Below, piece by piece: positions 1 to 8,394 of a stretch of 64,000 bases of DNA. A model generated the notes under the pieces. That model searched no databases. It was not told where the DNA came from and saw only the letters and a list, made by a program, of their open reading frames with translations. Position numbers and translations under genes: made by a program. Numbering within the stretch: position 1 is the stretch's first letter; every line of letters begins with the position of its first letter. The stretch is from HXMU1420-13 sp965601825 (GTDB lineage: Bacteria > Bacteroidota > Rhodothermia > Balneolales > Balneolaceae): positions 930,001-994,000 of the forward strand of contig OZ271839.1 in assembly GCA_965601825.1 (NCBI GenBank). The letters run 5' to 3'.

Positions 1-935
1 TCGCCGGTTTCGCGATCCATATTCTGGGCATATTCCGTATCGCGAATTAATTCATTATTTCTGGCTCGATTTTCTTCTTTCCCACTGTGGATGAAATCAT
101 ACAATACATCAATATCCTCTCCTAAATATCCGCCGGGATGCCGAACTAAACCATGAGATCGGTAATAATGATAGTAAGAGGTATTTGGTGCTACCGGAAT
201 GATTACTTCCAATCCATCCACACCTGTTGTGGCCGCTGCAAGAGGAAGAGTTCCGTTGTAAGAGGTTCCGGTCATACCTACTTTTCCGTTCGACCAAAAA
301 GCCACCACTTTTTCATTGCCTTCTCTTTCTGTATAGCCGTTGTCTTTACCGGCCAACCATTCGATTACGGCTTTCGGAGCCAATGATTCGTTATCCCCGC
401 CGGCAGTTGGAGCTCCATCAGATAGTCCTGTTCCCGGTGATGATGAATGTACAACGATATAACCGCGAGGTATCCAGGTTCTCAGTTGCGAGTTAGAAAT
501 GATTGGTCTTTCACCTCGGCGAACAACTTCCGGGTGAATTCGTTGTTCTTCTAACTCTTGTTTTTTCTCATCACTCAATGGTCCGAGTTCATGACGGACA
601 TTCCAGAAAAGTCCATCAATAAATCGTGCAGTACCGGCATAATATGGACTCGTTTCATATATGATGGGTAGCTTCAGTCCACTTTCGGTTTGTGCAGGCC
701 GAGTTACAGCAACATGCATTCGATCCAATCTTCCATCTCCGTCTGAATCAAATTCAGTTTCCACCCATAAGTCTTCACGAATCCAGTTTTCAGGATTTTC
801 CAGTTCCGGGATTATTTGAGCCAATCCATTTTCGATAACCGGAATTTGGATATCAGATTGTGCCTGGATGGTGATTGATGATACAATCATCAATAAAAAT
901 GTTGCGGAAAGAAATCGCTGAAGAGATGAACTCAT
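1..935 (-). CDS. Xaa-Pro dipeptidyl-peptidase-like S15 serine peptidase (C-terminus cut by window edge)
   Basis: This is the N-terminal 311 residues of a secreted S15-family (X-Pro dipeptidyl-peptidase / cocaine-esterase fold) peptidase, which would release N-terminal dipeptides with proline second. Residues 1-26 form a signal peptide ending in IQAQ. An alpha/beta-hydrolase core follows, with IIYETSPYY near residue 90 and the nucleophile elbow GMTGTSYNG, whose serine is residue 225. A conserved YHYYRSHG segment comes after it. The Asp and His of the triad would lie beyond the window edge. The ATG at 933-935 is the first in-frame start and gives a good signal peptide. The reading frame is open to base 1. 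The family call is firm; the exact substrate is not visible. Confidence 0.88.
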   Translation of the reverse strand, partial: MSSSLQRFLSATFLLMIVSSITIQAQSDIQIPVIENGLAQIIPELENPENWIREDLWVETEFDSDGDGRLDRMHVAVTRPAQTESGLKLPIIYETSPYYAGTARFIDGLFWNVRHELGPLSDEKKQELEEQRIHPEVVRRGERPIISNSQLRTWIPRGYIVVHSSSPGTGLSDGAPTAGGDNESLAPKAVIEWLAGKDNGYTEREGNEKVVAFWSNGKVGMTGTSYNGTLPLAAATTGVDGLEVIIPVAPNTSYYHYYRSHGLVRHPGGYLGEDIDVLYDFIHSGKEENRARNNELIRDTEYAQNMDRETG

Positions 936-991
936 TGAAATAGCATTTATTGGTTTTGATAAGGAAGGTATCAGAATACCGGAAGTTTTGG

Positions 992-1027
992 CAAAAAAAA
1001 TCCCCCACATAAAACATGCGAGGGATT
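992..1027 (-). terminator. Rho-independent terminator after mdh
   Basis: On the minus strand a 6-bp stem AATCCC/GGGATT (arms 1022-1027 and 999-1004) is followed directly by a run of T residues (992-998). It lies about 40 bases past the mdh stop codon and is oriented to end mdh transcription before the S15 peptidase gene. Confidence 0.6.
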
Positions 1028-1068
1028 AAAGTGCAAGTAGTGAGAACCTTAGTCCTCGTTGTTACTTA

Positions 1069-2025
1069 TTATTTAGCCATTAGAGCTTTGAAGGCATCTA
1101 ATGTTCCGCGAACGTGCGTCACAGAATTGTTAAGAAGTTCTTTCTCTGAATCGGTTAATGCAACTTCAATTATCTCTTTTACACCACCTTTTCCAAGTTT
1201 AACAGGAACACCGATGTATAAGTCATCGATTCCAAACTCACCATCTAAGTGAGCACATACTGGGAAAATACGATCTTGATCTAATAAAATTGCCTCGACC
1301 ATTTGTGCTGCTGCAATACCAGGAGCATACCATGCGGATGTTCCCATCAAACCAACCAATTCTCCACCACCTTTTTTGGCTCTTTCAACGATTTCATTTA
1401 ATCGCTCATCAGAAATGAAATGAGAGATTGGTAAACCGGCAACGGTTGTAAATCGTGGAAGTGGAACCATCGTATCACCGTGGCCACCCATCAACATTGC
1501 TGAAATGTCTTTTGGAGAAACGTTGATTTCTTCAGCGATGAATGCACGATATCTGGCTGTATCCAAAATACCTGCCATGCCCATCACTTTTTCGTATGGA
1601 AGTCCGGATGCATCTTTTGCAACCTGAACCATTACATCCAGTGGGTTAGAAACTACGATTAAGATGGTATCTGGTGAGTATTTGATTAACTCTTTTGTTA
1701 CGCTCTCAACAATATTAGCGTTGATTGAAAGCAAGTCGTCACGGCTCATGCCCGGTCTACGAGGAACACCTGCTGTAATTACACAGATGTCAGAATTAGC
1801 TGTATCAGCATAATCCGTGGTTCCTTTTACACGTGTATCAAATAAATCGATGGGTGAAACTTGCCATTGATCCAAAGCCCGACCTTTGGCTGGGTAAAAT
1901 GTTTTGTCGTCTACAGTGCGCGCTAAATCTAAAGCGACTACTTCTTTTGCAAAATCTCTTTGTGCTACGCTTAGCGCAACGGTTGACCCTACGTTACCTC
2001 CGGCACCTACTACTGTTACTTTCAT
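1069..2025 (-). CDS. mdh: Malate dehydrogenase
   Basis: Cytoplasmic NAD-dependent malate dehydrogenase of the TCA cycle (malate to oxaloacetate), 318 residues, normal for the LDH-like bacterial MDH class. The N-terminal Rossmann motif GAGGNVG is at residues 7-13. The mobile-loop segment PRRPGMSRDDLL spans 88-99, with the arginines (Arg90, Arg95) that select a dicarboxylate substrate. The catalytic Asp-His pair is represented by Asp155 in ILDTARYR and His182 in GGHGDTMVPL. Arg at the loop position, rather than Gln, marks malate rather than lactate dehydrogenase. The gene is followed by its own terminator. It is separated by 185 bp from nadK upstream on the same strand, so it is probably transcribed alone. 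Confidence 0.95.
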   Translation of the reverse strand: MKVTVVGAGGNVGSTVALSVAQRDFAKEVVALDLARTVDDKTFYPAKGRALDQWQVSPIDLFDTRVKGTTDYADTANSDICVITAGVPRRPGMSRDDLLSINANIVESVTKELIKYSPDTILIVVSNPLDVMVQVAKDASGLPYEKVMGMAGILDTARYRAFIAEEINVSPKDISAMLMGGHGDTMVPLPRFTTVAGLPISHFISDERLNEIVERAKKGGGELVGLMGTSAWYAPGIAAAQMVEAILLDQDRIFPVCAHLDGEFGIDDLYIGVPVKLGKGGVKEIIEVALTDSEKELLNNSVTHVRGTLDAFKALMAK

Positions 2026-2140
2026 GGTCCTATTAATTGTGTTATTGAGTTTTTAAAATTCGATTAAAGCTATCCCGCTTTTATGTATCCTTTATGAAGA
2101 TAAAGAATGGTAAAAATAGAATTTTTAATAATGAGTAAAG

Positions 2141-2179
2141 AATTAAGAATTCTGATTTCATTATTCAATATTCTTAATT
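2141..2179. repeat. A/T-rich perfect inverted repeat between nadK and mdh
   Basis: AATTAAGAAT (2141-2150) is the exact reverse complement of ATTCTTAATT (2170-2179), with a 19-base spacer. It lies 32 bases past the nadK stop. It could be a weak terminator, but no T-run follows it on the minus strand, or a protein-binding dyad upstream of mdh. The composition makes chance occurrence plausible. Confidence 0.35.
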
Positions 2180-2210
2180 TTAAATCATCGGAGCTTTAGC
2201 GCAGATGATC

Positions 2211-3101
2211 CTAATTCTTTATTCTCCTACTGTCCTGCCCCCACATCAGTTTTTTGCGCAGCGTATCGAAGTAATTTTGACCCGGAAGCTGAATCAGTGG
2301 AAATGCGATCTTCGATTTTCTGATTTCTACTTCGAATGGAAGCTTCTCAACCTCTTTTACAACTCCATCATAAGAGAAAAGAATGCTGGAAGGCTGTTTC
2401 TCAACTTTAATAATCAATCCTTTTTCTGCACTCACAACAAGTGGACGAGAAGTAAGCGTGTGAGGGTTAATTGGAGTTAGTAAGATTACTCCGGATCCAG
2501 GTGCAACTATTGGTCCACCAGAAGATAAATTATAGGCCGTTGATCCTGTTGGTGAAGCCACTAATAAACCATCTGCCCAATATGTATTGATTGGATTTCC
2601 ATCGTATTCGGCTGAGATATTTATCATGGATGTGGTATCAGTCCGAGTAAATAGAAATTCGTTCAGCGCATAAAATTCGTTGCCCGCCTTATCAACAGCC
2701 TTTAAAAAATGTCGTCGATCTAAGGTGTAATCTCCTGTTCTAACTTGTTCCAATGCTTCAACTAACTCTTCGTTTTGAGTGTTGGTCATAAAGCCAAGTC
2801 GACCGCTGTTTACCCCAAGCACCGGTTTTGGATTATCTTTCGATATTCTTGCTGTGTACAGAATCGTACCATCCCCACCCATTACAACAATAATATCTGC
2901 CTGCTGAACCGTTTCCTCATCCGTTTCAGTGAGTGTGAGATTTGGAGATTCTTCCGGTAGAAGTAATTCACAAATCGCTTTTGAGACAATGAGCTTTACT
3001 TTTTTGGTTTCTGCCCAATTCAAAGCAGTCTCAAAAACAGCTTTTACCTCGTACTTTTTTGGATTGGCGATGATACCAATACTCAAACTTGATGTGCTCA
3101 T
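2211..3101 (-). CDS. nadK: NAD kinase
   Basis: ATP-dependent NAD kinase that makes NADP in the cytoplasm; 296 residues, typical length. The diagnostic GGDGT motif is at residues 75-79, with the catalytic Asp77. It is followed by the NSGRLGF loop at 98-104 and the glycine-rich NAD-binding segment SPTGSTAYNLSSGGP around residues 183-197. The ATG at 3099-3101 overlaps the TGA of the upstream ddl gene (ATGA), so the two are translationally coupled. A peptidoglycan-precursor gene next to nadK has no obvious functional logic beyond shared housekeeping expression. Confidence 0.95.
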   Translation of the reverse strand: MSTSSLSIGIIANPKKYEVKAVFETALNWAETKKVKLIVSKAICELLLPEESPNLTLTETDEETVQQADIIVVMGGDGTILYTARISKDNPKPVLGVNSGRLGFMTNTQNEELVEALEQVRTGDYTLDRRHFLKAVDKAGNEFYALNEFLFTRTDTTSMINISAEYDGNPINTYWADGLLVASPTGSTAYNLSSGGPIVAPGSGVILLTPINPHTLTSRPLVVSAEKGLIIKVEKQPSSILFSYDGVVKEVEKLPFEVEIRKSKIAFPLIQLPGQNYFDTLRKKLMWGQDSRRIKN

Positions 3102-4288
3102 TTTATCCCTTTTAATCCCTTGATTCCTGTAGCCGCTTTTTCACTCAACAGGTTGGTTTCATAGCTTCGTATTCGGCCATTTTTGGCTTGATGTCGTTTT
3201 AATGCAATCGCGATTAATTCCTCAACTAATTGCGTAAAATTCAGATCGGATTTCTCCCATAAATAAAAAGAAAATGAACCGGGAATGGTATTAATCTCAT
3301 TGAAATACACTTCTTCAGTATTTGCGTTTACTAGGAAATCTAATCTTGAAACACCGGATGCATCAAAGGTTTTAAACGTATGAACGGCCATTGTTCTAAT
3401 TCGGTCAGTCAGCTCTGCTGAAATATCAGCAGGAATCACTCGATCCGCAGAAGCCATCCCTTTATCAGCACCCGAACCACTTTGATATTTGTCCTCAAAA
3501 GATAGTGTCTCAGTTGAACCAAGTGGTCTTTCACAAACGGAAGCTCTACAATTTTCTGCAGTTCCAAGTACTGAACAATTAATTTCCATCAACGGATGAA
3601 TAGCGACTTCAACCAGAAGATGGGCATCGTATCGAAAAGCAACTTCTATGGCTTCGATTAAATCCTCTTTATCATCAACTTTCTTTACACCAATGCTGCT
3701 TCCCAAATTTGCAGGTTTTACCACCAGTGGGAAACCTAGCATTTCCGCTTCTTGGAGAATTGTTTTTTGATGTTGCTCCCAATCACTTTCGTAAAAATCG
3801 AGACTGGAAGTCACCGGAATTTGATTGGCCTCGCATAACTGTTTGGCTTTTACCTTATCCATCCCAACGGAGGACGCTAAAACACCACTCCCTGTATATG
3901 GAATATTGAATTGCTCACATACTCCCTGAAAAGATCCATTTTCACCTTCACTACCATGAAATGCACAAACAACTGCATAAACCGGGACAGTGCTATTCTT
4001 TTTAAATAGACTTGGTTTGCTTTGTTCTGTTAAATGAGTGGTCCCCATTTCATCTTTTGTAAATGAAACCGGGTAAGAATTTGATTCGAGTGATTTCAAA
4101 TCTTTGTAATTGCTCAAATCTTTAAGTGGTTCCCCACTTAACCATTTCCCTGATTTGGTAACATATAATGGTATGAGTTCGAAGTCACTTTCGTCCATAG
4201 CAGCGAAAACTTGCATAGCAGTTAGCACCGAAACTTCGTGTTCAGGAGAAGATCCTCCAAAGGCAATAATCAGGTTTTTGATAGACAT
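3098..4288 (-). CDS. ddl: D-alanine--D-alanine ligase
   Basis: ATP-grasp ligase that joins two D-alanines for peptidoglycan precursor synthesis. The N-terminus has the family signature FGGSSPEHEVSVLTA. The middle has HGSEGENGSFQG followed by IPYTGSGVLASSVGMDK. The C-terminal ATP-grasp half has EVYFNEINTIPG, whose Glu and Asn bind magnesium. I start it at the ATG 4286-4288, which gives MSIKNLIIAFGG. An upstream in-frame TTG would add only five residues. At about 396 residues it belongs to the longer class of Ddl. The stop overlaps the nadK start. A divergent gene begins about 180 bp away. Confidence 0.93.
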   Translation of the reverse strand: MSIKNLIIAFGGSSPEHEVSVLTAMQVFAAMDESDFELIPLYVTKSGKWLSGEPLKDLSNYKDLKSLESNSYPVSFTKDEMGTTHLTEQSKPSLFKKNSTVPVYAVVCAFHGSEGENGSFQGVCEQFNIPYTGSGVLASSVGMDKVKAKQLCEANQIPVTSSLDFYESDWEQHQKTILQEAEMLGFPLVVKPANLGSSIGVKKVDDKEDLIEAIEVAFRYDAHLLVEVAIHPLMEINCSVLGTAENCRASVCERPLGSTETLSFEDKYQSGSGADKGMASADRVIPADISAELTDRIRTMAVHTFKTFDASGVSRLDFLVNANTEEVYFNEINTIPGSFSFYLWEKSDLNFTQLVEELIAIALKRHQAKNGRIRSYETNLLSEKAATGIKGLKGIK

Positions 4289-4366
4289 CCGTAGTGTTTG
4301 CAATAGTTTGAACGGGAATGGAATATAGGCAGAATGTGGTTCTATTGAAGCAATTTGCGATGGAAA

Positions 4367-4394
4367 TTCAAGAACCTTTATTCGTATTCTTGAA
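4367..4394. promoter_or_regulatory. Inverted repeat in the divergent ddl / amidinotransferase intergenic region
   Basis: TTCAAGAA (4367-4374) and TTCTTGAA (4387-4394) are exact reverse complements separated by 12 bases. The dyad lies between two divergent genes, where an operator would be expected. No regulator or promoter could be linked to it from sequence alone. Confidence 0.3.
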
Positions 4395-4470
4395 GTCCTA
4401 TCACATCACTCTCGAATTGTTCCCTCCTCAAGGAGCAAACACTAACATAAATACTGATTCTTAAGACTGA

Positions 4471-5367
4471 ATGAACCAAGTTATTACGTATTCTGACCAA
4501 TTGGATTTTACCCTGGCGGATTTAGAGGATATGCCGGCACCCGGTAAAGTGATGGTTGTAAATCCTAAATATTTTGATGTGAAATATGTGATCAATCCCC
4601 ACATGGAAGGACACATAGGAGACATTAATTTTGAAGAAGCTCATGCAGAATGGGAGAAACTGAAAGCTGCTTATGAAAACCTGGGACTTTACGTGCACGA
4701 AGTGCCGGCACAGGAAGAATTCCCGGATATGGTTTTTTGTGCAAATCAGAGTTTGCCAAATATAAAGTCGGACGGAACCAAAGAAGTGATAATGAGCGTG
4801 ATGCATTCTCCACAACGAAAAGGAGAGGTTCCACACATTGAAGAAGTGTATGAAGAGAGCTCATATAATGTGATCCATCTTAATGAAACTCAGTTCACCG
4901 ATTTCGAAGGAATGGGAGATGCCATCTGGCATTTCAAAAAGCGACTAATTTGGGGTGGATATGGATATCGATCATCTTCCGATGTGTATTCACATATTGC
5001 AGAAACCTTAGATACACCGGTAATTGCACTTGAACTGATCGACGAGAAATTTTATCACCTGGATACCTGTCTATGTGTTTTGAATGAGGAAACAGCCTTG
5101 ATTTATCCTAAAGCTTTTACAGAAGATGGTTTGAAAAAAATCAGAAGCATTTTCTCAACTGTTATAGAAGCGAACCAGCATGAAGCGGAAGATTTGTTTG
5201 CCTGTAATGCGACGTCACCTGATGGCAAAAATGTATTTATCCAAAAGGGATGTGTTGAGGTAAACCAAAAGTTGGAAGATCTCGGATTTGTAGTTCACGA
5301 ATTCGCTACTGATGAGTACCTGAAAAGCGGTGGCAGTGTTTTCTGCATGAAGATGATGTTGTGGTGA
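4471..5367 (+). CDS. Amidinotransferase / dimethylarginine dimethylaminohydrolase-fold enzyme
   Basis: A 298-residue cytoplasmic protein of the guanidino-group-modifying (GME) superfamily, which acts on arginine-like substrates through a Cys-His-Glu/Asp set. The visible active-site elements are DMVFCANQ (residues 86-93), FEGMGD (145-150, candidate Glu146), FYHLDTCL (194-201, candidate His196) and the C-terminal SGGSVFCMK, with nucleophile candidate Cys292. This order matches DDAH and arginine-deiminase-type enzymes. The substrate cannot be decided: citrulline-forming dimethylargininase, a deiminase or an amidinotransferase all fit. The gene is single and divergent from ddl. Its last three codons and stop form one arm of a 10-bp inverted repeat (see 5357-5426). 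Confidence 0.82.
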   Translation: MNQVITYSDQLDFTLADLEDMPAPGKVMVVNPKYFDVKYVINPHMEGHIGDINFEEAHAEWEKLKAAYENLGLYVHEVPAQEEFPDMVFCANQSLPNIKSDGTKEVIMSVMHSPQRKGEVPHIEEVYEESSYNVIHLNETQFTDFEGMGDAIWHFKKRLIWGGYGYRSSSDVYSHIAETLDTPVIALELIDEKFYHLDTCLCVLNEETALIYPKAFTEDGLKKIRSIFSTVIEANQHEAEDLFACNATSPDGKNVFIQKGCVEVNQKLEDLGFVVHEFATDEYLKSGGSVFCMKMMLW

Positions 5368-5426
5368 AGTACAGGTGTTCATGTGTTGAAGTATTTTAGT
5401 GTTAAAGTGTTAACTCCACCACAACA
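5357..5426. repeat. Perfect 10-bp inverted repeat spanning the amidinotransferase stop codon
   Basis: TGTTGTGGTG (5357-5366) is the exact reverse complement of CACCACAACA (5417-5426). The left arm carries the last codons and most of the stop of the upstream gene. The 50-base loop holds the GTGTT-rich left repeat of the four-helix-bundle cassette. It may act as a bidirectional transcription end between two convergent genes. Confidence 0.45.
5375..5413 (+). repeat. Left inverted repeat flanking the four-helix-bundle gene
   Basis: A GTGTT-rich stretch beginning GTGTTCATGTGTTGAAGT and ending AGTGTTAAAGTGTT. Apart from a short insertion, it matches the reverse complement of 5889-5916 on the other side of the small gene. 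This makes an approximately 540-bp unit with inverted ends. Confidence 0.55.
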
Positions 5427-5448
5427 CCCTAACATACCAACGCTCTAA

Positions 5449-5811
5449 TCACCTAGATCGATAATGCTTAATTAAAGCAAGAGTTTGAAATCTTACTTCG
5501 TTGACATCATCACGTAGATTTTTAGCTTCAACATTTGTGATATATCCTAGGTCTTCAGCTGCATAACTCAGGCTTTTCACTTCCGAAGCTGAACTTTGAG
5601 CGAAATCAAGAAATCGAATTGATTCCTTGTTGGAGTATCGATGAAAACCTTCAGCAATATTAGTCATTATGGAAACTGAAGCTCGCTGAATTTGATCTCT
5701 TAGTCCAAAATCTTTAGCAAAAGCTCCATTATGTGTCAATTTATATACTTGAACTACAATTTGTCTTGCACCTTTCCAGCAATTCAAGTCTTCAAAGTTT
5801 GTGATCTTCAC
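5449..5811 (-). CDS. Four-helix-bundle protein (S23 / 23S rRNA intervening-sequence family)
   Basis: A 120-residue all-helical protein of the IVS/S23 four-helix-bundle family, first known from open reading frames inside 23S rRNA intervening sequences and structurally close to the Avd accessory protein of diversity-generating retroelements. Typical family features are FEDLNCWKGAR near the start, FGLRDQIQRASVSIMTNIAEGF in the middle and the FLDFAQSSASEVKSLSYAAEDLGYI stretch. The start codon is GTG (5809-5811); no in-frame ATG lies upstream. The biochemical role is not known. The gene is isolated, opposite in strand to both neighbours, and bracketed by inverted GTGTT-rich repeats, which suggests a mobile or passenger cassette. 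No reverse transcriptase or variable repeat is nearby. Confidence 0.85.
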   Translation of the reverse strand: MKITNFEDLNCWKGARQIVVQVYKLTHNGAFAKDFGLRDQIQRASVSIMTNIAEGFHRYSNKESIRFLDFAQSSASEVKSLSYAAEDLGYITNVEAKNLRDDVNEVRFQTLALIKHYRSR

Positions 5812-5888
5812 GGTAATATGATTTTTAATGAACGATGTTTATAATTAGACCCTTTTTGGAACAGCTCCTTACAAGTTCATACAGAGAA

Positions 5889-5916
5889 ACTTTAACACCT
5901 CAACACTTGAACACAT
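5889..5916 (-). repeat. Right inverted repeat flanking the four-helix-bundle gene
   Basis: Read on the minus strand this is GTATGTGTTCAAGTGTTGAG followed by GTGTTAAAGT, the counterpart of the left repeat at 5375-5413. It ends six bases before the start codon of the downstream acylase gene, so the element probably forms that gene's 5' untranslated region. Confidence 0.55.
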
Positions 5917-5921
5917 ACTAA

Positions 5922-8333
5922 ATGCTGAAGTCACTTATTTCAGGAATCACATTGCTGGTTCTAATCTATGCCCTAAACACTAAGTTTGGTTCTATTCCAC
6001 CTCTTGGTAAATTTTTTGATCCGGATGCTGGATTATGGGCGAATGCAGAAACATCAATACCCGAAAGTGAGGAGCTGCAAATTGATGGTTTGATCGATGA
6101 AGTCTCAGTGATTTACGATGAGCGGCGTGTGCCTCATGTTTTTGCTCAAAATGAGCATGATTTATACATGGCTCAGGGTTTCATCACTGCAAAAGATCGA
6201 CTCTTTCAAATGGAGTTACAGACTTATGATGCAGCCGGCCGACTTTCTGAGAGATTAGGTGCAAGAACCTTAGAAAGAGATCGTACTACAAGAAGAGAAG
6301 GATTACCATACGGCGCAGAAATAACTTCAGAATATATCAAAGAAAACGACCCCGAAACTTATGCTATCATGCAAGCCTATTCGAAAGGAGTCAACGCATA
6401 TATTGCAACATTGAGCCCTGAAGATTACCCAATCGAATACAAAATTCTTGACATCGCCCCTGAAGAATGGCAACCAATTAAGACTTCTTATCTTCTAAAA
6501 AACATGACGCGGATGCTTACTGATGATGGTCAGGAAACTCGGATGAGTAATTCAAGGGCATATTTTGGAGCCGAGTTCATTGAAAAGTATGTAGAAGAAA
6601 GACCGGATCTTGTTGACCCAATTATTCCAGCTTCTAAAGTGTGGGATTTTGATGGTGTAGAAGTACAAGCTCCTGATACATTATTTGTTTCAACGCACTC
6701 GGCGGGACTTGAGACGTACCAAAAACCGGAAGGAATAGGCAGTAATAACTGGGCGGTTTCCGGATCGAAAACAGCATCAGGTTTCCCGATTCTCACTAAC
6801 GATCCACATCTTGGTCTAACGCTACCATCAATCTGGTATGAGATTCAATTACACGCACCGGGCTTAAATACATATGGCGTTTCCTTACAAGGTACGCCCG
6901 GAATAATTATCGGATATAATGAGCATGCTGCCTGGGGAACAACTAATACCGGCGCTGATGTAATGGACTGGTATGAAATCACTTTTAAAGATGATTCAAA
7001 GCGGGAATACTGGTATGATAATGAATGGAAGCCTACAACTTTCAGGATTGAAGAAATAAAAGTTAGAGATCAGGAAACAGTTATTGATACAGTGGTCTAT
7101 ACGCATCATGGACCAGTAACTGAAGTGTATTCAAGAGATGAAACTTTAGAACCAGTGTATTATGCACTTCGGTGGATTGCCTATGAACCTTCAAACGATT
7201 TGAGAACGTTTTTATCATTTAATAGGATGGAAACATATGATGATTTCAAAGAGGCGGTGACACATTATGTAGCACCAGCGCAAAATTTTAATTTTGCGAG
7301 TAATGAAGGTGATATCGCACAATGGATAAGTGGGAAATTTCCAATCAAATGGGAGCGTCAGGGAACTTTCATTTCTGATGGTTCAGATCCTATGTATGAT
7401 TGGCATGGTTGGATTCCGGATGATCATGAGCCGAATGTTCTAAATCCGGAAAGAGGATTTGTAAGTTCTGCAAATCAGGAATCAACAGCTCCAGATTATC
7501 CATATGTCTGGCAGGGCGGTTTTGCTCCATTTGAGCGTGGAAAAAGGATCAATGACTTGCTTACGGAAATGGAAGACATCACAGTTGATGATATGCAAGA
7601 AATGCTGATGGATTCATACAGCTATAATGCAGCGACCATCCTTCCCAATATGCTGGAATGGATAATTAGAGATTCATTATCACAACTAGAATCAGAAATA
7701 CTTCTTGAACTTGAGAATTGGGATTACTTCAATAATTCTGAATTAAAAGCTCCGGGTATTTTCAGGTATTTTTATTCCAATTTTTATAGTGGAATCCTGT
7801 CTGACGATTATCAAACTTCGAGTTCATTATTAAGATGGCTGGATAGAGATCATATCAATGAAATAATTAAAGAAAATCCAGAAATCGCATTTGTGGACAA
7901 TATTGAAACCGAAGAAATTGAGACGATCGAGGCTATTGTAACCGCTGCATTTAAAGAGACTGTAGTTGAATTAAATGAATCATATGGGAATTACGGTGAT
8001 AACTGGAATTGGGGAATTTTGATAAATAACGATTTCGACCATATTGGTTTTATACCGGGATTTGGAGCTCAAAATGTTTATTCAAGTGGGAGTAATGAAT
8101 CGGTAAATGCCACAAGAGGCGGCTGGGGACCTTCCTGGAGAATGGTTGTTGAATTAGGTCCTCAAGTAAAAGGATATGGAGTTTATCCGGGTGGCGCTTC
8201 AGGGAATCCGGGCTCTCCAAATTATGACCATATGATGGAATCGTGGAGAACAGGTGAGCTTTATGAGCTTAACTTCTACCTCGAAAAACCGGATGAATCG
8301 TTGTTTGAGCTAACCATTAAACCAACAAATTAA
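5922..8333 (+). CDS. Penicillin acylase-family Ntn hydrolase
   Basis: An 803-residue exported N-terminal-nucleophile hydrolase of the penicillin G acylase / aculeacin acylase family, which cleaves amide-linked acyl chains (beta-lactam side chains, acyl-homoserine lactones or peptides). Residues 1-22 form a hydrophobic signal or anchor segment. The alpha-chain region (about 50-220) contains VPHVFAQNEHDLYMAQGF and DRLFQMEL. Autoprocessing would occur at GIG-SNNW, freeing Ser274 as the catalytic N-terminus of the beta chain. Beyond it lie NDPHLGLTLPSIWYE, the oxyanion-site region GYNEHAAWGTTN and, near the C-terminus, GGWGPSWRMVVELG. It is probably periplasmic. The substrate is not predictable; quorum quenching is only one option. 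It starts six bases after the right repeat of the preceding cassette. Confidence 0.9.
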   Translation: MLKSLISGITLLVLIYALNTKFGSIPPLGKFFDPDAGLWANAETSIPESEELQIDGLIDEVSVIYDERRVPHVFAQNEHDLYMAQGFITAKDRLFQMELQTYDAAGRLSERLGARTLERDRTTRREGLPYGAEITSEYIKENDPETYAIMQAYSKGVNAYIATLSPEDYPIEYKILDIAPEEWQPIKTSYLLKNMTRMLTDDGQETRMSNSRAYFGAEFIEKYVEERPDLVDPIIPASKVWDFDGVEVQAPDTLFVSTHSAGLETYQKPEGIGSNNWAVSGSKTASGFPILTNDPHLGLTLPSIWYEIQLHAPGLNTYGVSLQGTPGIIIGYNEHAAWGTTNTGADVMDWYEITFKDDSKREYWYDNEWKPTTFRIEEIKVRDQETVIDTVVYTHHGPVTEVYSRDETLEPVYYALRWIAYEPSNDLRTFLSFNRMETYDDFKEAVTHYVAPAQNFNFASNEGDIAQWISGKFPIKWERQGTFISDGSDPMYDWHGWIPDDHEPNVLNPERGFVSSANQESTAPDYPYVWQGGFAPFERGKRINDLLTEMEDITVDDMQEMLMDSYSYNAATILPNMLEWIIRDSLSQLESEILLELENWDYFNNSELKAPGIFRYFYSNFYSGILSDDYQTSSSLLRWLDRDHINEIIKENPEIAFVDNIETEEIETIEAIVTAAFKETVVELNESYGNYGDNWNWGILINNDFDHIGFIPGFGAQNVYSSGSNESVNATRGGWGPSWRMVVELGPQVKGYGVYPGGASGNPGSPNYDHMMESWRTGELYELNFYLEKPDESLFELTIKPTN

Positions 8334-8337
8334 TTAA

Positions 8338-8394
8338 TGACTAACGACGGATGACTGACGACCAACGTTCGTCTTTCGTCGTATGTCAATCGTC
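8338..8394. repeat. Imperfect palindrome built from GACNNACGAC-like units
   Basis: Units such as GACTAACGACGGATGACTGA on the left are answered by CGTCTTTCGTCGTATGTCAA on the right, around the centre AACGTT (8364-8369). The pattern looks like a REP-type palindromic element between two genes. Its right arm carries the start codon of the next gene. It is followed by an A-run, not a T-run, so it is not a normal terminator for the acylase gene. Confidence 0.5.

Noticed and set aside
4288..4303. TTG start adding five residues to Ddl
   Set aside because: The ATG at 4286-4288 gives the normal Ddl N-terminus, and the extra residues match nothing in the family.
5449..5811. Diversity-generating retroelement built on the four-helix-bundle (Avd-like) protein
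   Set aside because: No reverse transcriptase, template repeat or variable-region gene lies nearby; only the fold is shared.
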